Shown: positions 5,966 to 12,138 of the stretch, in pieces
How the letters are laid out: each line of letters opens with the position of its first letter
Numbering within the stretch: the first letter of the stretch is position 1
The notes under the pieces: model-generated
Database searches by the model: none
What the model was told of the DNA's origin: nothing
Seen by the model: the letters and a program-made list of their open reading frames with translations, nothing else
Position numbers and translations under genes: made by a program
Origin: Baffinella frigidus
Taxonomy: Eukaryota > Cryptophyceae > Cryptomonadales > Baffinellaceae
DNA length: 12,229 bases
Reading direction: 5' to 3'
NCBI GenBank assembly: GCA_026770585.1
Contig: MU646564.1
Span: forward strand, 8,278 to 20,506

Positions 5966-8900
5966 GTACGTGACTCACTGCACTGGCAATGGCTCAAGTC
6001 ACATCAAGATTTGGTCCCCTTGCCAAACGGGTCACGTCCGGTGGCGCGGGTAACAATCCCATTTCAAACTTCGCCACTGGCTGACGGCGTGGGGCGATGG
6101 CGCAGTCGGGGCGGTACGCGTGGACGTCGCCGAGCCGCGGCGGGCTGACCTCAACAGCTCCGTCGACGCCGCAGCATCCGCGGCCGTACTCGATGCCTGC
6201 GGTCGTGTCGCCAAGCCGGGCCCCGCAGCAAGACACGATGGGCGGAGTGGGAATCGTCTTCTACCGCGACGCAGGGTCCCCATACCTGCTCGTCAAGGAC
6301 GTTGTGGTGGACGGCCCAGCGTACAAGAGCAGCCTCATCTATCCCGGGGACCGCTTGTGCTGCATCAACGATTTTGACCTCGCCTGGAGCGGAACCACCC
6401 CGCGTCAGGTCCGTCCAAACTCTCGTTCCTCTTCCCGTGGTAGCTTCGCCAAATGCACTGTATCGCAGTCTGCCTATCCGCATGCCATGCGAATCGTGCA
6501 TCGCCAAAGTTGGCCCTCCTCCGCTCCTGTGCCCTGACTCCGACGCGCGCCGCAACAGGAGCAGCCGCAGCTTCCTGGGCCGCATGGGTCTGCGGTGCAG
6601 CTGACATTCGACCGTAGCGTCGATTCCTCGTACCCCGAGCGCTTCTCCATCACGCTCGTCCGGTATGTTCCCACACTAGCTGCGCTCCTCACTGGATCTC
6701 CCGCGGCATGGCCAGGGCACTATCCCGCTGAGCATGCCCATACACAATCGGTTTGAGATGCGACGTCTTGCTCTGCAGAAGGACAGCACTGACCCTTTGC
6801 GTGCGCACAGATCGATGGCCTTCTTCCCGGATCGGCTCTCCTCGACCCTCCGCGCCGACGCGCCGCGCCCACTCGCGGCATCCCTCCCTGCTCCCACGCC
6901 TCAGGCACCGCTCCCCATGAGCGGCTGGCCTGCCAAGGAGCCCCACACGCAGCCACACGTCATCGACGTGCACCCGGTGTCCTCCGCGCACGTGGCGTCG
7001 CGTGCCGCATTCGACGGCGGGCGCAACAACCCGACGCTCGCGCAGACCCCGCACGTCGTCTGGCGCACGGACCTGCCGAAGCTTGCGTCCACGCCCAGCA
7101 ACGACCGCCACCTGTGGAACGGCGCCGTGCCGGTGCGCGCCCGAAACCCTGAACCCCACACCCTAAGGCAGCGGGGGAGGGGGAGGCCTCTCCCCTCGCA
7201 CACACGCGCGGCACACACTCCTCTGCAGCAGAGGTGCTCACTTCGCTCGTTGGAGAGAGCACTCTCGCGTGGGCATGTGAGGCGCTGCCACCAACCCTCG
7301 CGGTTGGACCAAATCATCGATTTTAGACTTGAGATTTACCCTTGCAGAGACCCCGGATCCGGGTTCTCTTCAAGGGTAAATCAGGGGTAAATCTAAAAGC
7401 TAAAATCGACGATTTGGTCCAATCGTGAGGGTTGGTGGTGCACGGTATTACAGCTATGTCGAAGCTAATATAGCAAAATAAGAGAGCCACCACCCTTAAG
7501 ATAGCGTAAAAGGCTGTTTGAATTGAGACGCCCCGCACACTGAGATGTTGTTGATGGTGGCGCGGTGCTCGCAGGGGGCGCTGGAGTCGTCGCCGCCCTC
7601 GGGCGAGATTTGTGTAGCAAATTTCGTGGCGCCAAAAGCAGCTAATTAATACTTCTGTGGAGACGAAATTAATACTTTTGTGGGGATGAAGGGGCCCCCG
7701 GAGTCGTCGCCGCCCTCGGGCGAGGGCAGGATGTCGCGGGGGACGCTCGGAGAGTCGCGCGGGAGCAGGTACTCGGAGGACGACCTCGACGAGCTCATCC
7801 AGGTGCGGGCCCGACCGCCCAGAAGCCACCGGGGGCTTCATGGATACAGTCCATCTAAACGATTTGTACTAGAATCTTATCCACTGCCCTGGAACCTAAC
7901 CGGAAGTTCACCCTGAATACAAGCCCGTACATTTTCACGTAGGGCGCACGAGGGTGACGCGCCGTAGAAAAATCTAAAAACGTTGAATCACGCGGGGGTG
8001 GTGAATGTGATTTATGAAACTCAAACTCATGGAGATGTGCTTCCACACGAGAATGCTGGAGGGGCCTATTTAAAACCGACGTGCTTTTAAAAGTGGGCAT
8101 TTGTGTAGTAACTTTCGTTGATTGGTCACGGAACTCTGCGAAATTGTACCCAGAGGTACCCTGTTCGTGCTGAAGTCAACCCTCGTAAGTCAACGCTGAC
8201 TTACGGGCTGAAGTCAACCCGCGTAAGTCAACTCATTCTTAACTCAATTCGCGCAGGAGATCACGCGGAAGGATGAGGTGCTGGAGCTGTCTGACGCGCG
8301 GTGGAAACCCTAACGTTAGGGTTTCCGTTAGGGTTTCAAACCTGCACCAGAGGCAGGGTTTCCACCAGAGGCCTCTGGTGGCTGTTATCACCTGCAACGC
8401 CACACGTGCCGATAATCTAGTGTCAGAAAAAGTCTGGTGTAACAACCCTACAAGAGATCGCGCGGAAAGACGAGGTGCTGGAGCAGCAGCAGCGGCTGGC
8501 CCCTCGCGCAGCGCGCGCAGTGTGCCCTTGCCAAGACGGCCGGCAGGCTTGTCAAAGGCACACAGGCGGCGCCGTCGCCCCTCTTTGGGACTTTTGGCGT
8601 TTCGACTTTTCCAGTTTCCGCCAGCGTGCCCTTGACACGACTTCGGCGTTTTGACTGTCCCGGTGCACCACGCCAGACTCTTGGAGGGGGTTGCCAAAAG
8701 TCAATTTCCCCTCAAGGCAGTGGTTTTCAAAAGTCAAAGAACACATCCTGGGGTGTTTTAAAAAATTCAACCCCCGCCTCCAATCTGGCGTGGCAGGAGA
8801 TCGCGCGAAAGGACGAGGTTCTGGAGCTGCAGCAGCGGCTGGCGCTCGCGGAGCGCGCGCACGAGAGCGAGCTGCGCCAGATGCTCCTCTCGCGCGCCTC

Positions 8901-9157
8901 GCTCGAATCCCTCTCCTCGACGCTCCGCGAGGTAGCCTCTCGCGTGGGCAGTGGAATGATCAATTAATTAATTAATCAATCAATTGATTGATTGATTAAT
9001 TAATTGATTGATTGATTAATTAATTGCGATCCCGTCAGCGAAAGAAGCGTGACGGTTGTTCCCGTTGACAGGCTTGAAGTCTGCACCTCCCGTTTGGAAG
9101 CCCTCGCCCTAGCTCTCCTACCTCTGTTCGAAAAGACCCCCCCCCCCCCCCCCCCCC

Positions 9158-9188
<31 letters not shown>

Positions 9189-11120
9189 TACAAACAACCC
9201 CCGGGTGCCTCCTGTGCACAAACCTCGCTTCCCAGACCCCAGGCCACGAACCCGAAACCCACTGAATGGGGACAATAGGTACGCTTCGCGTGCTTCTTTT
9301 GCAAACGCAGTAACCGCACACGTTCGGGTTGCGGGTTGCGTTTCCTGTAAACGCAACCCTCAACCCTAACGGCAAAAAAGCAACGCAAACGCACGCTCCC
9401 CCGGACAGGACGCGTCCCAAAACTCTAAACCCAAAACCCTAAACCCTACACCCAAAACCCTGAACCCAAAACCCAAACCCCTAAATCCTGAACCCAGAAC
9501 CCAAACCCCTAAACCCTGAATCCTAAACTCTAAACCCTCAACCCTCAACCCTGAACCAGGACGCGTCGAAGAGCCACGCGCGGATCGCAGAGCTGGAGAG
9601 GATGCTGCGGGACGCGACCGGCTACGACGAGTGGTCCCGCCCCACCACCCACCGCCCGAGCACCCGAGTTCCCGCTGACCCGCCGACCCAAACCCCGAAA
9701 CCCAAGACCCAAAACCCTGAACCCTGAACCCTGGCTATGACGAGTGGTCCCGCCGCCCACCACCGACCACCCGAGCACCCGCCCACCCGCCCACCCGCCT
9801 ACCCTAAGGATCGCGGAGCTTGAGAGGATGCTGCGCGACACGACCGGCTACGACGAGTGGTCCCGCCCCACTCCCTCAACGCTGAACCCTGCACCCTGAG
9901 CCCAACACCCTCACCCAAAACCCTGAGCCCTGAACCCTCGACCCAAAACTCAAAACCCGAAACCCAAAACCCTAAACCCAAAACCCTGAACCCTGAACCC
10001 TGAACTCTAAACCCTGAAACCCTAAACCCTGCACCCTAAACCCGACACCCTAAACCCGACACCCGAAACCCTGAACCCGAAACCCGAAACCCGAAACCCG
10101 AAACTCGAAACCATTAACGGTACCCTGAAAGCTGTGGAAGAAACGTAGGTCCAAAAACTGTTCTCCCCCCCCCCCTCCCCCCCTTCACCAGACTGCCGGC
10201 GGCACCTAGCCAGCCAGCCGGCGGGGCTCGGAAGCATCAACGGTCGCCTGGAAGGTGACACGGTGGCTTGCAGGTCGGTATCAAGGGTGGCCTGGAAGGT
10301 GACACGGTGGCTTGCAGGTCGGTGCGGGAGCAGGAGGCACGCATGGAGGAGCTGCGCCAGCAGAAGCTCCAGGTGCCGCCACCGAGCGAGGACGGGACAC
10401 AATTTTAAAACCTTGAACCTGAATCCTGAAGGAAATGCACTTTTAAAATGAAAAGTCAGGACCGGAATCCCGGTCCTGACTGTCTTATATGTGCCGAGTT
10501 GGCTCGACAGCGGCCTCCGGGAACATCGTTTGATGAGATGGAAACGGGCACCGAAATTTACTACACAGGAGGCCCCTACTAGTAGTTGTAAAGCAACTGT
10601 GTAGTAAATTTGGAGGCACGGGTGGAGAAGCTGCGCCAGGAGAAGCTCTAGGTTCATCCGGGGAACCCTATTTTTTTCCTCGTTTCCTGGCAGCGAAAAT
10701 TAATACATAGATGCTTTAAGATTACTTGTAAGGACGAAATGTGAGGTAATTTTCGTTGCCAGGCTGAGAGCCAGCAGATGCTCCTGGTGCCTCCCGGAGG
10801 ACAGCCTCTCTCTCTCTCTCTCTCTCTCTCTCGCTCTCGCTCTCTCCCTCTCTCTCTCTCTTCCGCAGGAGAACACATGCTGAATCCCGAGGAAGAGGAA
10901 GGGGCCTGCCTCGAATGAATGACCATGGTGGATGCCGAGGGAGAGGGAGGGCCCTGCTTGCCGGCCGTAGGCGTGGAGAGCGAGAGCGCGAGAGAGAGAT
11001 CCAGAGAGATCGAGAGCGAGAGAGACGGACACAGACAAAGATAGAGAGCGAGAGAGAGAAAGAGGGGGATATATATATATATACATATATATATACATAT
11101 ATATAGAGAGAGAGAGAGAG

Positions 11121-11201
<81 letters not shown>

Positions 11202-11869
11202 CACGTTCGAAGTGCTCCCGCGCAAGGCAACGTGCCTCCCCCCTCAAGAGGCACCGCGCTCTCTCTTCGAAAGTTCTCGAGCAGTTGAGGCCGTACCGAG
11301 CGCCTGGCGCGCCTCGAAAGTCCTCGACAGTCACCACCGTCTCTCTTCGAACGTTGAGGGTGTGCTGCGCGGGTGCCGTGCAGGGTGCGCTCAGCGGGTC
11401 AATTAATTAATTAGTTGATTTGGGGTGCGGGGCAGTTGGACGGGGTGCGGGCGCGGCTACCTTTTGGCGTGACAGGCTCGGCAGGCTCGGCAGGGTGGGA
11501 CACACCTCCCGTGTGAGAGTACGCCCGCGTATCCGGAACCGCCCGCGTATCCGGAACCAACCCCTCGAGAGCGTCCCAGTAAGCACTCGAGACAGGGGTT
11601 CCGGACATCGGGGTTCTCGGGGGGGAAAGGTGGCCCTCACAAGTGCTGAGCGGGTGGGGTGTGCTGAGCGGGACACTATCGCTAACCTGAACCGACCCCC
11701 CCCCCGCGCATCCCCAACCTGAACCGTAAGCCTCGGTGGGGGTGGGTTGCATACATGGCGGCCGTGCTGGTAGTAACAAAGGTGGGGTGCGGGGCAGTTG
11801 GACGGGGAGCGGGCGCGGCTCGCGAGCGCGGAGCAGCAGCTGCGTGCTGAGTGGGCCCGCATGGACCAG
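5912..11869 (+). CDS. PDZ-domain and coiled-coil protein, multi-exon, 3' end outside the window
   Basis: Ten exons: 5912-5965, 6106-6408, 6559-6662, 6811-7132, 7692-7802, 8797-8931, 9560-9633, 10318-10372, 10763-10786, 11798-11869. Joined, they keep one frame for about 418 residues with no stop. Residues ~64-154 form a PDZ domain, a module that normally binds C-terminal peptides of partner proteins. Residues ~155-262 are a Pro/Ala/His-rich linker. From ~290 onward the chain is charged and heptad-like, predicting a coiled coil. No signal peptide or membrane segment is visible, so a cytoplasmic scaffold or adaptor is plausible (inference). Introns have GT-AG ends, mostly in phase 0, with donors such as GTGCGG, GTATGT and GTCTGT. 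The terminal exon is not in the window. An alternative start is ATG 6097, with exon 1 omitted. The micro-exon at 10763 and the 9633 donor are least certain. Confidence 0.75.
6106..6408 (+). CDS. PDZ/coiled-coil gene, exon 2 (first two-thirds of the PDZ domain)
   Basis: After a Ser/Pro-rich stretch come GGVGIVFYRD (carboxylate-binding loop in the GLGF position), PYLLVKDVVVDGPAYKSS, then LIYPGDRLCCINDFDL, the classic PDZ 'GD-x-(I/L)-x-x-(V/I)-N-x' block. It ends GTTPRQ|GTCCGT in phase 0. The frame can be extended left to ATG 6097. Confidence 0.85.
6559..6662 (+). CDS. PDZ/coiled-coil gene, exon 3 (end of the PDZ domain)
   Basis: The acceptor CAACAG is followed by EQPQLPGPHGSAVQLTFDR, the usual PDZ ending of helix, 'L-x-GP-x-GS', and a strand. 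It ends in phase 2 at CTCGTCCG|GTATGT. An alternative acceptor 12 bp further in (GCCGCAG) is possible but would make the PDZ helix too short. Confidence 0.8.
6811..7132 (+). CDS. PDZ/coiled-coil gene, exon 4 (linker)
   Basis: The acceptor GCGCACAG supplies the one base that completes the Arg codon split by the previous phase 2 donor. The exon reads SMAFFPDRLSSTLRAD and then 90 Pro/Ala/His/Thr-rich residues ending DRHLWNGAVP|GTGCGC. It is low in complexity with no recognised domain, and the frame is open throughout. Confidence 0.75.
7288..7438. mobile_element. 151 bp MITE with 39 bp terminal inverted repeats, in intron 4
   Basis: The left arm 7288-7326 (CCACCAACCCTCGCGGTTGG ...) and the right arm 7400-7438 are inverted copies with about three mismatches. 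The interior contains a second imperfect inversion: GATTTACCCTTG and CAAGGGTAAATC around a GGATCC core. There is no coding capacity and no clear target duplication beyond a couple of bases. Confidence 0.8.
7583..7724 (+). repeat. Echo of exon 5: 25 bp direct repeat flanking a 92 bp insert
   Basis: GGAGTCGTCGCCGCCCTCGG plus CGAG occurs exactly at 7583-7607 and 7700-7724. The first copy is preceded by an in-phase acceptor (CTCGCAG at 7574) and GGG GCG CTG, so GALESSPPSGE would also join in frame to exon 4. The 92 bp between is A+T-richer and contains its own near-duplicate 24-mer (ATTAATACTTCTGTGGAGAC / ATTAATACTTTTGTGGGGAT). Confidence 0.8.
7692..7802 (+). CDS. PDZ/coiled-coil gene, exon 5
   Basis: It encodes GPPESSPPSGEGRMSRGTLG and then an acidic run ending DDLDELIQ|GTGCGG, in phase 0 at both ends. 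The acceptor used here is GATGAAG at 7691. A second in-phase acceptor (CTCGCAG at 7574) precedes an upstream partial copy of the same exon, so the true 5' border is ambiguous. Confidence 0.65.
7927..8040 (-). repeat. Dispersed ~115 bp repeat, minus orientation, in intron 5
   Basis: This is the reverse complement of 4467-4583 over the full length, sharing the CACCACCCCCGCGTGATT, TTTTTAGATTTTTCTACG and GCGCGTCACCCTC blocks. It is the second copy in the window and shows the repeat is interspersed. Confidence 0.8.
8169..8232 (+). repeat. 26 bp direct repeat with hairpin
   Basis: GCTGAAGTCAACCCTCGTAAGT (8169 on) recurs at 8207 with one change. Between them CGTAAGTCA (8184-8192) and TGACTTACG (8197-8205) form a perfect 9 bp stem with a 4-base loop. 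Confidence 0.8.
8250..8289 (+). repeat. Echo 1 of exon 6 (5' end with acceptor)
   Basis: CGCAG|GAGATCACGCGGAAGGATGA continues to GGTGCTGGAGCTG, matching 8791-8829 with a few changes. It keeps an intact AG acceptor in phase 0, but the frame stops soon after at a TAA within the palindrome that follows. If spliced in alone, it would truncate the protein. Confidence 0.85.
8304..8381. repeat. Cluster of perfect palindromes with telomere-like core
   Basis: 8304-8325 is a perfect 22 bp palindrome centred on ACGT between GAAACCCTA and TAGGGTTTC. 8362-8381 is a perfect 20 bp palindrome (CCACCAGAGG and its complement). GGTGGAAACCCT at the left and AGGGTTTCCACC near 8355 also pair with each other. It could extrude as a cruciform. 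Confidence 0.8.
8454..8520 (+). repeat. Echo 2 of exon 6 (5' two-thirds, acceptor lost)
   Basis: GAGATCGCGCGGAAAGACGA through GGAGCAGCAGCAGCGGCTGG and the following GCGC-rich part align with 8797-8863. The bases before GAG are CAA instead of CAG, so the acceptor is destroyed and the copy is probably not spliced as an exon. Confidence 0.85.
8521..8790 (+). other. Intron 5 remainder
   Basis: No exon is supported. The short motifs GTGCCCTTG and TTTTGACTGTCC / AAAAGTCAA recur in both orientations, suggesting old small duplications, but none is long enough to name. Confidence 0.4.
8797..8931 (+). CDS. PDZ/coiled-coil gene, exon 6 (coiled coil)
   Basis: The acceptor GTGGCAG is followed by EIARKDEVLELQQRLALAER and 25 further charged residues ending STLRE|GTAGCC, in phase 0 at both ends and continuing the DELIQ of exon 5. 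The leucine spacing fits a coiled coil. Two partial copies of its 5' part lie upstream, at 8257-8289 and 8454-8520. Confidence 0.8.
8960..9027. repeat. Near-perfect A+T palindrome of 4-base repeats
   Basis: The stretch consists only of AATT/AATC/GATT units. 8960-9007 is a 48 bp inverted repeat with about one mismatch, and a further half-unit follows. It lies in intron 6 shortly after the donor. A small related run (AATTAATTAATTAGTTGATT) occurs at 11401. Confidence 0.8.
9137..9188 (+). repeat. 52-base poly-C tract
   Basis: C only, apart from a single A at 9158. The complementary G run could form quadruplex structures. True length may be uncertain because such runs are error-prone in sequencing. 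Confidence 0.9.
9355..9556 (-). repeat. Interstitial telomere-like repeat in intron 6
   Basis: Degenerate CCCTAAA/CCCTGAA/CCCAAAAC units on the plus strand (TTTAGGG type on minus) fill this stretch, mainly from 9417. The block 9417-9556 is flanked on both sides by the 11-mer CAGGACGCGTC (9406-9416 and 9557-9567), the second copy being the acceptor and start of exon 7. Confidence 0.85.
9560..9633 (+). CDS. PDZ/coiled-coil gene, exon 7 (coiled coil)
   Basis: The acceptor CTGAACCAG, formed by the end of a telomere-like tract, is followed by DASKSHARIAELERMLRDAT and GYDE. The donor is either GA|GTGGTC or TG|GTCCCG. Both leave phase 2, which matches the next exon. Partial copies of its 3' part follow at 9733-9754 and 9808-9871. 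Confidence 0.7.
9690..9732 (-). repeat. Small telomere-like tract between exon 7 and its first echo
   Basis: CCCAAACCCC, GAAACCCAAGACCC and AAAACCCTGAACCCTGAACC follow the exon 7 donor region. Directly after it the sequence around that donor is repeated. Confidence 0.7.
9733..9871 (+). repeat. Two echoes of exon 7 (3' end with donor)
   Basis: GGCTATGACGAGTGGTCCCG (9733-9752) repeats the end of exon 7 and its donor, and the following CCACCAC...CCCGAGCACCCG also repeats the start of the intron. A longer copy at 9808-9871 (GGATCGCGGAGCTTGAGAGG ... GAGTGGTCCCGCCCCAC) covers two-thirds of the exon. Neither has a clear acceptor in front of it except a possible CCTAAG. Confidence 0.8.
9885..10125 (-). 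repeat. Long interstitial telomere-like tract in intron 7
   Basis: About 30 degenerate units of CCCTGAA, CCCTAAA, CCCAAAA and CCCGAAA occur in succession. Orientation is the same as at 9355 and opposite to 3416. Confidence 0.85.
10236..10323 (+). repeat. 44 bp tandem duplication covering the exon 8 acceptor
   Basis: 10236-10279 and 10280-10323 are adjacent 44 bp units with two differences, both ending GGCTTGCAG|GTCGGT. The acceptor is therefore present twice. If the first AG were used, 44 extra bases would enter the mRNA and shift the frame. Confidence 0.9.
10318..10372 (+). CDS. PDZ/coiled-coil gene, exon 8 (coiled coil)
   Basis: The acceptor GGCTTGCAG adds one base to complete the split codon, then SVREQEARMEELRQQKLQ|GTGCCG in phase 0. 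The acceptor lies within a 44 bp tandem duplication, so an identical AG exists 44 bp upstream. A partial copy of this exon lies at 10612-10653. Confidence 0.75.
10454..10481. other. Perfect hairpin in intron 8
   Basis: AGTCAGGACCGG (10454-10465) and CCGGTCCTGACT (10470-10481) form a 12 bp perfect stem with loop AATC. Its role is unknown; it may be an element end. Confidence 0.8.
10554..10611. mobile_element. 58 bp inverted-repeat element next to an exon 8 echo
   Basis: Perfect 15 bp arms AAATTTACTACACAG (10554-10568) and its complement (10597-10611) enclose a short core (CCCCTACTAGTAGTTG). The reverse complement of 10571-10638, that is core, right arm and adjacent exon fragment, reappears at 11915-11980. 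Confidence 0.75.
10612..10653 (+). repeat. Echo of exon 8 (3' end with donor)
   Basis: GGAGGCACGGGTGGAGAAGC ... GAAGCTCTAG|GT aligns to the last 40 bases of exon 8 and its donor with five mismatches. One change turns the last codon CAG into TAG, so this copy would end translation if read in phase. Confidence 0.85.
10763..10786 (+). CDS. PDZ/coiled-coil gene, candidate 24 bp micro-exon
   Basis: CGTTGCCAG|GCT...CTG|GTGCCT encodes AESQQMLL in phase 0 and would fit between exons 8 and 10 without breaking the heptad character. It is very short, so confidence is low; it may simply be intron. Confidence 0.4.
10805..10862 (+). repeat. (CT)n tract
   Basis: Almost pure CT dinucleotides, followed by TTCCGCAG. 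It is complementary to the (GA)n tract that starts ~115 bp later, so the two could pair. Confidence 0.9.
10974..11198 (+). repeat. (GA)n / (TA)n / (GA)n tract
   Basis: GA-rich imperfect repeats surround a TATATATACATATATA segment at about 11069-11105, then near-perfect (GA)n to 11198. The long Ser/Leu open frames on the minus strand come from this simple sequence. Confidence 0.9.
11199..11420 (+). other. Intron 9, no exon supported
   Basis: The motif TCTCTTCGAA(A/C)GTT recurs at about 11259 and 11340, with TCGAAAGTCCTCGA at about 11314. It is a loose degenerate repeat, and no exon is convincing. Confidence 0.4.
11421..11458 (+). repeat. Echo of exon 10 (5' end with acceptor)
   Basis: TGGGGTGCGGGGCAG|TTGGACGG ... 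GCGCGGCT matches 11783-11820 at 37 of 38 positions, including the AG acceptor. 324 bp of unrelated sequence separates the two copies. Splicing to this acceptor would read LDGVRARLPFGVTG and then leave the coiled coil. Confidence 0.9.
11798..11869 (+). CDS. PDZ/coiled-coil gene, exon 10 (coiled coil)
   Basis: The acceptor GCGGGGCAG is followed by LDGERARLASAEQQLRAEWA and RMDQ|GTCTGT, in phase 0 at both ends. The 5' end is duplicated at 11421-11458 and the 3' end at 12139-12170. No further exon is visible before the window ends. Confidence 0.75.
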
Positions 11870-11890
11870 GTCTGTCTGCCAACCTCACGC

Positions 11891-11984
11891 CCATCCAACT
11901 CAACACAAGGCCACGGCGAGCTTCTCCACCCGTGCCTCGAAATTTACTACACAGTTGCTTTACTATTACGAGTAGGGGCCCGCG
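11891..11984. mobile_element. ~94 bp insertion carrying an inverted exon 8 fragment
   Basis: It contains CTTCTCCACCCGTGCCTC (inverse of the exon 8 echo), one AAATTTACTACACAG arm and AGTAGGGGCC. The flanks GGTCTGT..CAACCTCACGC on the left and TCCCCGGG..GGTTGTGAGCAACCC on the right are directly joined, without this DNA, at 12160-12206. Confidence 0.7.
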
Positions 11985-12138
11985 CATCCCCGGGTGGTTG
12001 TGAGCAACCCAACAAATCATAACTCGTCTGCAAAGTCTCCACCCGGTATATGTCAAAAGTCGTTTGCTGTGTTGGTAGGCGCACGCACCCTTAACAAATA
12101 CATGATATGTGATGTTAGAGGCGAGCAGGGGGGGGGGG

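Noticed and set aside
6151-6607. Minus-strand and alternate-frame ORFs over the PDZ exons
   Set aside because: They are shadows of the PDZ coding frame and contain no domain.
9049-9369. Proline-rich frame on plus and glycine-rich frame on minus
   Set aside because: They are created by the poly-C tract and telomere-like repeats.
10862-10917. Candidate exon after TTCCGCAG at 10868
   Set aside because: The phase that continues the gene reaches a TGA after four codons, and the other open phase also ends within 50 bases.
10654-11337. Long Ser/Leu-rich frames on minus
   Set aside because: They come from (GA)n and (TA)n simple repeats, which are open in several frames at once.
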